Of a DNA stretch of 5,498 nucleotides, positions 1 to 5,211 are shown piece by piece. The stretch is from an uncultured Prevotella sp. (GTDB lineage: Bacteria; Bacteroidota; Bacteroidia; Bacteroidales; Bacteroidaceae), in NCBI GenBank assembly GCA_947303825.1, contig CAMYZK010000187.1, forward strand, positions 1-5,498, given 5' to 3'. The notes under the pieces are model-generated. The model was not told where the DNA came from. It searched no databases and saw nothing but the letters and a program-made list of their open reading frames with translations. The translations under genes were made by a program, and so were the position numbers. Numbering within the stretch: the stretch's first letter is position 1; each line of letters opens with the position of its first letter.

Positions 1-11
1 TTTAGCGGATG

Positions 12-42
12 CAACGGTACTAACTTTTTATATCCTTGCAAA
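12..42 (-). promoter_or_regulatory. Leftward Bacteroidota-type promoter for a gene beyond the left edge
   Basis: Read on the minus strand there is TTTG (plus 39-42) as a -33 box, a 19-nt spacer, and TACCGTTG (plus 12-19) as a -7 box. The -7 box differs from the TAnnTTTG consensus at one position. Transcription would start near position 5 and run out of the window. The gene it serves is not visible. The box order and spacing are seen; promoter activity is inferred. Confidence 0.5.
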
Positions 43-65
43 AGAATCTGAAATGTTTTTTCTTC

Positions 66-79
66 AAATATGCATATTT
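66..79. promoter_or_regulatory. Perfect 14-nt palindrome AAATATGCATATTT, possible operator
   Basis: The sequence AAATATGCATATTT is its own reverse complement. It lies 24 nt upstream of the -33 box of the leftward promoter at 12-42, a position that would suit an activator or repressor site. The surrounding DNA is very AT-rich, so chance is a real possibility. No regulator can be named. Confidence 0.2.
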
Positions 80-102
80 TTCGTTTTTCTTTACAAAAGA
101 AC

Positions 103-134
103 AATCTATATACATTATTATATTAATATAGATT
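103..134. repeat. AT-rich inverted repeat, 9-bp arms
   Basis: AATCTATAT (103-111) is exactly complementary to ATATAGATT (126-134), with a 14-nt loop between. There is no clear T-run on either side, so it is a poor intrinsic terminator. It may be a protein-binding site, a weak 3' structure for leftward transcripts, or chance in AT-rich DNA. Confidence 0.3.
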
Positions 135-163
135 ATTACAAACTCAGCGAATTCTGTCTGAAA

Positions 164-178
164 AGGGGGTTCACCCCT
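164..178. other. Small GC hairpin AGGGG-GTTCA-CCCCT
   Basis: A 5-bp GC-rich stem (164-168 with 174-178) encloses a 5-nt loop in otherwise AT-rich DNA. On the minus strand the 3' arm runs into TTTT (plus 161-164, which includes the last stem base), so it could act as a second, weaker stop for leftward transcription after the terminator at 225-271. The stem is short, so this is only a suggestion. Confidence 0.2.
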
Positions 179-224
179 CCCTGTGTGTTTTCTTTCCTTC
201 GGGACTTTTTAAAGTGGACTCAAT

Positions 225-271
225 AAAAAAGCTAGAAGTTAGTAGTAACACCTATTACTCACCAACTTCTA
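225..271 (-). terminator. Intrinsic terminator after the Bax inhibitor-1 gene
   Basis: TAGAAGTT (233-240) pairs with AACTTCTA (264-271). The stem continues inward, after one mismatch, through 242-243 with 261-262, a one-base bulge at 260, then AGTAA (244-248) with TTACT (255-259), closing a 6-nt loop. Read leftward, the hairpin is followed by six T residues (A at plus 225-230). The hairpin starts about 31 nt beyond the stop codon at 303. Only the leftward orientation has a T-run, so it serves the leftward gene. Confidence 0.75.
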
Positions 272-302
272 ACTTCAAGATATTTAAAAATATCCAAGAA
301 GG

Positions 303-1019
303 TCAATCCCTACGTCCGAGAATCCTAAGCAGATATATAAAGAGGTTTATAAAATCCAAATACAACGACAATGCTCCCAGCAGAGCATATTTCTGCATAG
401 TCTCTCCCATGTCTGGTGCTTGCAGGCACATCTGTTTAATCTTCTGAGTGTCGTAAGCAGTTAGTCCTACAAATATAAGCACTCCTACATAGCTAACAAT
501 CATTTCAAGTGCGCTACTCTTAAGGAAGATATTCACTACGCTAGCAATAACGAGTCCGATAACTCCCATAATCAAAATCTTACCCCATGAAGTAAGATCG
601 CTCTTTGTGGTATATCCATAAATAGACATTGCAGCAAATGTACCAGCTGTAATAAAGAACACCATAGCAATACTACTAGCCGTGTAGACTAGGAATATCA
701 TGGAGAGCACAGCTCCATTGATAATGGCATATAAGACAAATAGCAACGTTGCCATTGTCAGCGACAACTTATTTATGGCAGCAGACACGCCGAAGACAAT
801 AGCCAATTCTGCTATAATGAGAATCCACATCACAGCCTGATTACCAAAAATCAATTCCTGAAGAGCATAGTTGCTAGCAACAAGATAGGCAGTGAACCCT
901 GTTATGACCAGAGCCATAGACATCCACAAATAAACTTTCCGCATTAAAGCAGGAAATGCAGCACTTACCTCTGCCTCGCGAGATACAGCTGACTGATAGT
1001 TTAGTTTGTCAAAATCCAT
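303..1019 (-). CDS. Bax inhibitor-1/YccA (TMBIM) family integral membrane protein
   Basis: The product is a 238-residue inner-membrane protein of the Bax inhibitor-1 family. Bacterial members such as B. subtilis YetJ are pH-sensitive calcium leak channels, and E. coli YccA interacts with FtsH; the role here is not known. About seven hydrophobic helices are visible, roughly at 29-48, 61-81, 87-109, 113-135, 147-166, 171-190 and 208-232. The family signature is clear in the C-terminal half: GLTAYDTQKIK with Asp190 and ALSLYLDFINLFIYLLR with Asp222, which match the paired acidic residues proposed as pH sensors. The ATG at 1019 is chosen: an upstream TTG at 1115 is in frame, but the promoter at 1053-1060 lies inside that extension, and the added residues are not family-like. 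The gene appears monocistronic, with its own promoter and terminator. The length is normal for the family. Confidence 0.92.
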   Translation of the reverse strand: MDFDKLNYQSAVSREAEVSAAFPALMRKVYLWMSMALVITGFTAYLVASNYALQELIFGNQAVMWILIIAELAIVFGVSAAINKLSLTMATLLFVLYAIINGAVLSMIFLVYTASSIAMVFFITAGTFAAMSIYGYTTKSDLTSWGKILIMGVIGLVIASVVNIFLKSSALEMIVSYVGVLIFVGLTAYDTQKIKQMCLQAPDMGETMQKYALLGALSLYLDFINLFIYLLRILGRRD

Positions 1020-1052
1020 ATTCTTTATTGTTACAATTATTATAATGGACTG

Positions 1053-1060
1053 CAAAGATA
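1053..1060 (-). promoter_or_regulatory. -7 box of the Bax inhibitor-1 gene promoter
   Basis: The minus strand reads TATCTTTG, a perfect match to the Bacteroidota -7 consensus TAnnTTTG, 33 nt upstream of the ATG at 1019. No good TTTG -33 box sits at the usual 19-20 nt; the nearest (plus CAAA at 1074-1077) is only 13 nt away, so the -33 element is weak or degenerate. The predicted start is near 1047, giving a short leader of about 27 nt. Confidence 0.6.
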
Positions 1061-1219
1061 AGTAGAAAATACACAAAAAACTAATAGACAAGCGTCTTTT
1101 TTGGTTTTTAAACAATTATTTAACCTATATTATCTGTATACACTTCTGTAGAGTGCCTCATTGCATGAACATTCACTTTACTGTCCCATTCGTGTGGTGA
1201 GCAGAACAGTTACTTCATC

Positions 1220-1376
1220 GGTAATCTACTCCGTCTTCCTTAAGTGGTCGCCCTTCGGCCAAAGTTTTTGGAGCAGCGAGAATCATCGTGCTTGCACTGA
1301 TGGGCGAATCGTGACAGACAAAGGCGAAGCCACGGGAGAGAGCGACCAGAAGTTTTGCAAGGAGTGAGTAGATACC
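1220..1376. other. Unexplained element with nested long-range inverted repeats
   Basis: This 157-nt stretch lies in the roughly 490-nt gap between the Bax inhibitor-1 and HD-domain genes. Its ends are complementary: GGTA-A-TCTACTC (1220-1231) pairs with GAGTAGATACC (1366-1376), 11 bp with one bulged A. Nested inside are CCTT (1238-1241) with AAGG (1359-1362), TGGTCGC (1245-1251) with GCGACCA (1342-1348), CTTCG (1253-1257) with CGAAG (1325-1329), and a local hairpin at 1284-1302 (CATCGTG, loop CTTG, CAC-t-GATG). An alternative hairpin, TGGTCG (1245-1250) with CGGCCA (1256-1261), competes with the 7-bp long-range stem. It looks more GC-rich than its flanks. It could be a structured RNA or a small palindromic repeat of MITE type. 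A 68-codon open frame (1161-1367) crosses it but resembles no protein I know. No clear promoter was found for it. Confidence 0.4.
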
Positions 1377-1409
1377 TTCAATGGTTAGTTGCGAAAAAAA
1401 AGATAAAAA

Positions 1410-1441
1410 TTTGTTATTATTATGGATTATAATTATCTTTG
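1410..1441 (+). promoter_or_regulatory. Promoter of the HD-domain gene
   Basis: TTTG (1410-1413), a 20-nt AT-rich spacer and TATCTTTG (1434-1441) match the Bacteroidota primary sigma factor promoter in both boxes and in spacing. Transcription should start near 1448, giving an AT-rich leader of about 60 nt before the ATG at 1510. It lies just downstream of the 1220-1376 element, so that element would not be part of this transcript. Confidence 0.75.
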
Positions 1442-1509
1442 CAACGGATTTTTGAAGAACGTCAAAAAGAATACAATTAATTCTATAAATACCATTACCT
1501 ATAAAACGT

Positions 1510-2136
1510 ATGATTCAGCCAAGCCTTGACCTTATGGAGTTTATTGAAACACAGATATTGCCTCAGTATTCTGTTTTCGACCGTGCCCATAACATGGAGC
1601 ATGTTACGCGAGTGATACGCCGCTCACTAGAGTTGGCTTCACATACCGGTGCCGATGTAAACATGGTGTATACAATAGCTGCCTATCACGACCTTGGAAT
1701 GTCTGGACCAAGGGCTGTGCACCATATCACAGGCGGAAGGTTACTGAAACAAGATACCAGGCTTAAACGATGGTTCAGTGCAGAGCAGATAAACGTGATG
1801 AAAGAAGCGGTAGAAGACCACAGAGCATCTGCATCTCGTGCTCCTCGCAGTATGTATGGCAAGATTGTGGCCGAGGCAGACCGTGACATTGATCCGGAGC
1901 AGGTGTTCCGCCGTACTGTTCAATACGGCATGTCCAACTATCCAGAAAAGGACAAAGAGGAACATTGGCAGCGTTTCCGCGAGCACATGGAACACAAGTA
2001 TTCTGCCAACGGATATATACGACTTTGGATACCTGGTTCGCCAAACGAGAGGAAGCTAAAGGATCTGCGCAGAATCATTGCAGACGAGAAGGCACTACGA
2101 GAAGAGTTTGAGAAATACTACGACGAGGCCTTATAG
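1510..2136 (+). CDS. HD-domain metal-dependent phosphohydrolase, substrate unknown
   Basis: The 208-residue soluble protein has the metal-binding pattern of the HD superfamily: His31 in HNMEH, the His60-Asp61 doublet in AAYHDLG, His104 in EDHR, and Asp124 in AEADRD. This is the full H...HD...H...D set, so an active, probably divalent-metal-dependent phosphohydrolase is expected. The substrate (nucleotide, cyclic dinucleotide or other phosphoester) cannot be told from sequence. The arrangement fits the stand-alone bacterial HD hydrolases related to YedJ/YpgQ; it is too short, and lacks the extra domains, for a RelA/SpoT or dGTPase protein. The C-terminal 40 residues are highly charged and probably helical. 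The ATG at 1510 follows an A-rich leader and the promoter at 1410-1441. The last 19 bp overlap the 3' end of the convergent membrane-protein gene. Confidence 0.85.
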   Translation: MIQPSLDLMEFIETQILPQYSVFDRAHNMEHVTRVIRRSLELASHTGADVNMVYTIAAYHDLGMSGPRAVHHITGGRLLKQDTRLKRWFSAEQINVMKEAVEDHRASASRAPRSMYGKIVAEADRDIDPEQVFRRTVQYGMSNYPEKDKEEHWQRFREHMEHKYSANGYIRLWIPGSPNERKLKDLRRIIADEKALREEFEKYYDEAL

Positions 2137-2333
2137 TCTTCTATCATACTGTTTACCATCTGGTTTGTAACGGTATCATATTGCCCGATGAAAAGATAAT
2201 ATGCCACAGCAAGGACAGCCAGAAGAACTATTATCACAAGCGAGCGCATAAGGCATGTCACCACATGCTTCATAACCATCACTGCTATAATAATTGCTAT
2301 CAGGCCAAAGATGTAGAACCCCGCGTTGCTCAT
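2118..2333 (-). CDS. Small two-helix membrane protein, function unknown
   Basis: The product is 71 residues long with two hydrophobic helices, about 5-21 and 31-50, joined by a short basic linker (KHVVTCLMR). It ends in a polar tail (51-71) containing several Asn, Gln and acidic residues. I do not recognise a family. By the positive-inside rule the basic linker should face the cytoplasm, which would put the C-terminal tail in the periplasm. Its ATG overlaps the stop of the upstream pseudouridine synthase gene in an ATGA arrangement (2330-2333), so the two are almost certainly co-transcribed and translationally coupled. That overlap is the main evidence that this is a real gene. Its 3' end overlaps the convergent HD-domain gene by 19 bp. 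No terminator is visible after it. Confidence 0.72.
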   Translation of the reverse strand: MSNAGFYIFGLIAIIIAVMVMKHVVTCLMRSLVIIVLLAVLAVAYYLFIGQYDTVTNQMVNSMIEDYKASS

Positions 2334-3229
2334 CTACGGAAAATCATTCTAAAAGACGTGGGGAAAGGTGTCTCAAACTCCATGTGCTCTCCAGTAACAG
2401 GATGAGTGAAGCATAGGAGGAAGGCATGCAGACAGAGGCGGTGCAGTGGATCGTCACCATTACCATACTTAGTGTCTCCGCAGACGGGATGCCCCATGTC
2501 GGCCGCATGCACACGTATCTGGTTTTTCCGTCCTGTTTCCAGCCGGAACTCTACCAGTGAGTGTTCAGTGGTGCGTTGTAGCACATGGAAGTGTGTTATT
2601 GCCAGTTTGCCGCCGTTATCTACTGACGAAGAATAGGTGACGTATGCCTTATTGTCCTTCAGCCAGTTTCTTATGGTTCCTTCATCTGGCTCCATCTCTC
2701 CACTTAACAGTGCCACATAGCGGCGGTCGTAGACTACCTGGTGCCAGTTATGCTCTAGTATCTGTTCGGTTTCCATATCTTTGGCATATACCATGAGTCC
2801 ACTAGTGTCGCGGTCTAGACGATGAACAACATGTGCGGTGCATTTCTGCCTACTTTTGCGAAAGTAGTCATCGAGTATGCATTTCACATTGAGCGAAGAG
2901 TGACCAGCCGCCATAGACAGAATGCCGGTGTTTTTTTCTACCACTATAAGCCACTTGTCTTCGTAGACAATCTTGACATATCGGCTCTTGAATGACTGCT
3001 GGTTACGCTTGGTCTTACTCACTGCCACCTTCATTCCTGGTGTGAGAATGAAGTCGAACTGCGTTACTGTCTTGCCGTTCACCTTAATGCCTCGTCCTTG
3101 TAGCGTGGCCTTTATTTTGGTACGGCTCTCTTTTACATTGGCCAACAGCCATTCTAGCAACTGTGACTCACGGTCAACGACGAAATGGTCGTAGTCGCCT
3201 TCTCGGTTATATCCTAAGTTTACTCTCAT
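2330..3229 (-). CDS. RluA-family RNA pseudouridine synthase
   Basis: The enzyme (299 residues) converts specific uridines in RNA, rRNA or tRNA, to pseudouridine in the cytoplasm. An S4-like RNA-binding domain occupies about residues 20-72 (GIKVNGKTV at 48-56). The catalytic domain follows: HRLDRDTSG at 136-144 contains the family's nucleophilic Asp139, and the later motif GRKNQIRVH at 233-241 holds the Arg-Gln-Ile-Arg core. Most RluA proteins have His where Asn237 stands, a mild variation also compatible with activity. Length and domain order are normal for the RluA/RluD group, but which RNA position is modified cannot be decided. The gene begins with ATG 33 nt after the TPR gene; that spacer has no convincing promoter, so it is probably read from the TPR promoter. 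Its stop overlaps the next gene's start. Confidence 0.92.
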   Translation of the reverse strand: MRVNLGYNREGDYDHFVVDRESQLLEWLLANVKESRTKIKATLQGRGIKVNGKTVTQFDFILTPGMKVAVSKTKRNQQSFKSRYVKIVYEDKWLIVVEKNTGILSMAAGHSSLNVKCILDDYFRKSRQKCTAHVVHRLDRDTSGLMVYAKDMETEQILEHNWHQVVYDRRYVALLSGEMEPDEGTIRNWLKDNKAYVTYSSSVDNGGKLAITHFHVLQRTTEHSLVEFRLETGRKNQIRVHAADMGHPVCGDTKYGNGDDPLHRLCLHAFLLCFTHPVTGEHMEFETPFPTSFRMIFRR

Positions 3230-3262
3230 AACAACCCGTATAGAACCATGTAAAACTATGGA

Positions 3263-4138
3263 TTAGATTCCAAAAGGGTTAAGATTAGAATAGGCCTGAC
3301 GGGTCTTTTGCTCTATACCCTCGGCAGAGTATTCTCCATTTACGTCGGCCATGTCTTGGGGACTGAGTTCAAGCACCATTTTCATATCTTCCTCAGCTCC
3401 CTTCTTATCCCCATTATTCAGGCGTATTTTTCCTCTCTCCTTGAAAGCATCGATATTGAATGGGTTGACATCTATCACCTTGGAATATAAAGCAATTGCC
3501 TCATTGTAGTTGCTTTTTGCATATTCGAGTCGTGCATGTGTAAGCAACACATCTTCGTTTGGCTCAGCCTTTTCTTCCAGCCAATCTACATCTTCTGACG
3601 CACCGTTTAGTTCGCCCATCTTCAGCAGAGTCTGCGCTCTGAGCAGCCTTGCTTCTCCAAAGTTCTCGTCAAGAGCAATGGCCTTGGTGAGCCTGGCAAT
3701 GCCCTGCACCAAGTTGGCTTGACCTAGTTCGGCCTTGGCAAAGAGCAGCTGCACTATGGCATTGTCGGGAAGAAGAGCGTCTGCTTTCTGGCACATTGCA
3801 GTCATCTCTGTGTAATCTTCGGAAATATATGCTATACTGGCAGCCTGTAGAAAGAGGTTGGCGTTGTCAGGCTCCAACCTTATAACAGTCTTCAGTTCAG
3901 TCAAAGCATCAGTAGTTCGTCCCTGCTGTAGATAAGCACGTGAGAGGTAGTCGTGAATCTCGGGATCATCTTTTATTTGCAATGCCTTCTCGAAACATTT
4001 TACGGCATAGTCAAACTGCCCAATGCGCAAAGCCTTCACTCCGTCATACTTCAGCAGGTCGAAGTTCTTTTCGTCTGCGTTTTTCTTTTCTTCTTCGGCA
4101 TTTGTCTCTCCTCCGAAAAAATTCTTCCAAAAGCCCAT
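3263..4138 (-). CDS. Cytoplasmic tetratricopeptide-repeat (TPR) protein
   Basis: The product is a 291-residue protein made almost wholly of 34-residue TPR units, with about seven repeats in phase from residue 26 to 263. Good examples are at 26-59 (ALRIGQFDYAVKCFEKAL), 60-93 (AYLQQGRTTDALTELKTVI) and 196-229 (YAKSNYNEAIALYSKVI). TPR arrays bind other proteins; no partner or enzyme domain is visible. The N-terminus (MGFWKNFFGGE) is amphipathic and followed by a Glu/Lys-rich stretch. It is not a signal peptide, so the protein is cytosolic or peripherally membrane-bound. The ATG at 4138 is preferred over an in-frame TTG at 4168, because the TTG lies within the promoter -7 box at 4166-4173. It is the first gene of a leftward unit with the RluA gene and the small membrane protein. 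Confidence 0.88.
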   Translation of the reverse strand: MGFWKNFFGGETNAEEEKKNADEKNFDLLKYDGVKALRIGQFDYAVKCFEKALQIKDDPEIHDYLSRAYLQQGRTTDALTELKTVIRLEPDNANLFLQAASIAYISEDYTEMTAMCQKADALLPDNAIVQLLFAKAELGQANLVQGIARLTKAIALDENFGEARLLRAQTLLKMGELNGASEDVDWLEEKAEPNEDVLLTHARLEYAKSNYNEAIALYSKVIDVNPFNIDAFKERGKIRLNNGDKKGAEEDMKMVLELSPQDMADVNGEYSAEGIEQKTRQAYSNLNPFGI

Positions 4139-4165
4139 GTTTATAATTGAAGTTAAATTTGCGTG

Positions 4166-4173
4166 CAAAGTTA
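4166..4173 (-). promoter_or_regulatory. -7 box of the TPR-rluA-type operon promoter
   Basis: The minus strand reads TAACTTTG, a full match to TAnnTTTG, 27 nt upstream of the ATG at 4138; transcription would begin near 4160. The nearest TTTG on that strand (plus 4188-4191) is only 14 nt upstream, shorter than the usual 19-20, so the -33 element is uncertain. This TTTG forms the left half of the palindrome CAAATTTG (4188-4195), whose right half is the tatA -33 box. Confidence 0.55.
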
Positions 4174-4191
4174 CACATTTTTGATTTCAAA

Positions 4192-4223
4192 TTTGCAGTT
4201 TTAATTAAAAAAGTGTATTTTTG
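4192..4223 (+). promoter_or_regulatory. Promoter of the tatAC operon
   Basis: TTTG (4192-4195), a 20-nt spacer and TATTTTTG (4216-4223) match both Bacteroidota promoter boxes. The predicted start is near 4230, leaving a leader of about 30 nt that is A-rich just before the tatA ATG at 4260. It is divergent from the TPR promoter, with the two -7 boxes only 42 nt apart. Confidence 0.75.
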
Positions 4224-4259
4224 CAAAGAGATTTTTCACAGAACAAATAACAAACGACT

Positions 4260-4451
4260 ATGGTGACAATCAACACGATGCTAATCTTTGGGCTTGGCGG
4301 TCAGGAGATACTGCTTATCGCACTAGTGGTGTTGCTTCTTTTTGGCGGAGCAAAGATACCTGAATTGATGAAAGGTCTTGGAAAAGGTGTCAAGAGTTTT
4401 AAGGAAGGAATGAAAGACGTGGACGATAGTGTAAACAAGGCTGATGAGTGA
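4260..4451 (+). CDS. tatA: Twin-arginine translocase subunit TatA
   Basis: TatA (63 residues) assembles at the inner membrane with TatC to form the pore-like part of the twin-arginine translocase, which exports folded proteins. A short N-terminal segment is followed by one membrane helix (about 14-29) starting with the polar Gln15-Glu16, the hinge FGG (28-30), and an amphipathic helix (about 32-51, [19 protein letters not shown]) with the conserved Phe-Lys of the family. An acidic tail ends the protein. Length is typical of TatA/E. An alternative start at Met7 (4278) would also keep the helix intact; the ATG at 4260 is chosen because it sits closest to the expected leader. No separate TatB gene is seen, so this protein may serve both roles, as in minimal Tat systems. 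The gene overlaps tatC by 8 nt. Confidence 0.95.
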   Translation: MVTINTMLIFGLGGQEILLIALVVLLLFGGAKIPELMKGLGKGVKSFKEGMKDVDDSVNKADE

Positions 4452-5199
4452 AAAAGTAGCCACTTTCTGGGAACATTTGGACGAACTCCGCTGGACAATA
4501 CTGCGCTCGCTTGTTGTTGTCGTTGCGTTTGCAGTGGTGGCGTTCTGTCTGAAAGACTGGTTATTTGCTGTCGTACTGGCTCCCACATCCAGTGACTTTA
4601 TTACTTTTCGGCTTATGCACTCTGACACATTCCGCATACATCTTATTAATACTGGCCTTACCGAACAGTTTATGACACACATGCGCACAGCCGCATATAC
4701 CGGACTGCTGTGTGCCTCCCCTTACATTATCTATCAGCTGTTCAGGTTTGTGTCGCCAGGGCTATACGACAATGAACGCCGTGCGGCCTACAGGATAGTG
4801 GCAGCATCGTATATGATGTTTATTATAGGCACTCTGGTATGCTATTTTGTAATATTTCCCCTTACTGTGAGGTTTCTGGGCACTTACCAGGTAAGTAGTG
4901 ATATAGACAACATGCTCACCCTGCAATCGTATATAGACACCCTGATACCCATGTGCCTAGTGATAGGTGTTATCTTCGAATTGCCCGTGGTATGCTTTAT
5001 TCTGGGCAGGATGCATCTCATAAGCGGGTCGATGATGAGTCGTTATCGTCGTCATGCCGTGGTAGCAATACTCATAGTTGCAGCTATCATCACGCCCACA
5101 ACAGACATCTTCACGCTGCTGGTGGTGTCTCTCCCCATCTGGCTGCTTTATGAGGGAAGCATATTACTGGTTCCCAGGAAAACGAAACAAAAATCTTAA
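4444..5199 (+). CDS. tatC: Twin-arginine translocase subunit TatC
   Basis: TatC (251 residues) is the polytopic inner-membrane receptor for twin-arginine signal peptides. Six membrane helices are visible, at about 18-45, 80-101, 114-142, 163-183, 203-219 and 221-243. Key family residues are present: HLDELR near the N-terminus (Glu14, Arg16), the cytoplasmic loop [12 protein letters not shown] with Glu111 following the second helix, Glu179 in the fourth helix (IFELPVV), and TPTTDIFT (217-224) between the last two helices. These correspond to the signal-peptide binding region and to the intramembrane Glu of characterised TatC proteins. A basic tail (RKTKQK) ends the chain. The start ATG lies inside the last codons of tatA in another frame, which indicates translational coupling. 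The length is normal. Confidence 0.96.
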   Translation: MSEKVATFWEHLDELRWTILRSLVVVVAFAVVAFCLKDWLFAVVLAPTSSDFITFRLMHSDTFRIHLINTGLTEQFMTHMRTAAYTGLLCASPYIIYQLFRFVSPGLYDNERRAAYRIVAASYMMFIIGTLVCYFVIFPLTVRFLGTYQVSSDIDNMLTLQSYIDTLIPMCLVIGVIFELPVVCFILGRMHLISGSMMSRYRRHAVVAILIVAAIITPTTDIFTLLVVSLPIWLLYEGSILLVPRKTKQKS

Positions 5200-5211
5200 A
5201 TAATCATATTT

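Noticed and set aside
279..294. Inverted repeat GATATTT-aa-AAATATC just after the Bax inhibitor-1 stop codon
   Set aside because: The loop would be only 2 nt and the stem is all AT except its outer pair; the longer hairpin at 225-271 with its T-run is the better terminator.
214..447. 77-codon open frame on the plus strand
   Set aside because: It runs antisense through the terminator and into the 3' end of the Bax inhibitor-1 gene, has no promoter match, and its composition is not protein-like.
1245..1269. Hairpin TGGTCG-CCCTT-CGGCCA followed by AAGTTTTT, as a rightward intrinsic terminator
   Set aside because: The T-run is only five and is separated from the stem by AAG, and no rightward gene ends upstream of it; it is better treated as part of the 1220-1376 element.
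1161..1367. 68-codon open frame on the plus strand in the intergenic gap
   Set aside because: No recognisable domain, no promoter upstream, and it coincides with the inverted-repeat element, which explains the sequence better. Kept only as a comment on that element.
1741..2059. Several open frames overlapping the HD-domain gene on both strands
   Set aside because: All are shadows of a gene with intact metal-binding motifs and its own promoter.
4323..4688. 121-codon open frame on the minus strand over tatA and tatC
   Set aside because: It lies opposite two clear, conserved genes and is low-complexity Ser/Thr/Asn-rich in the way of an antisense shadow.
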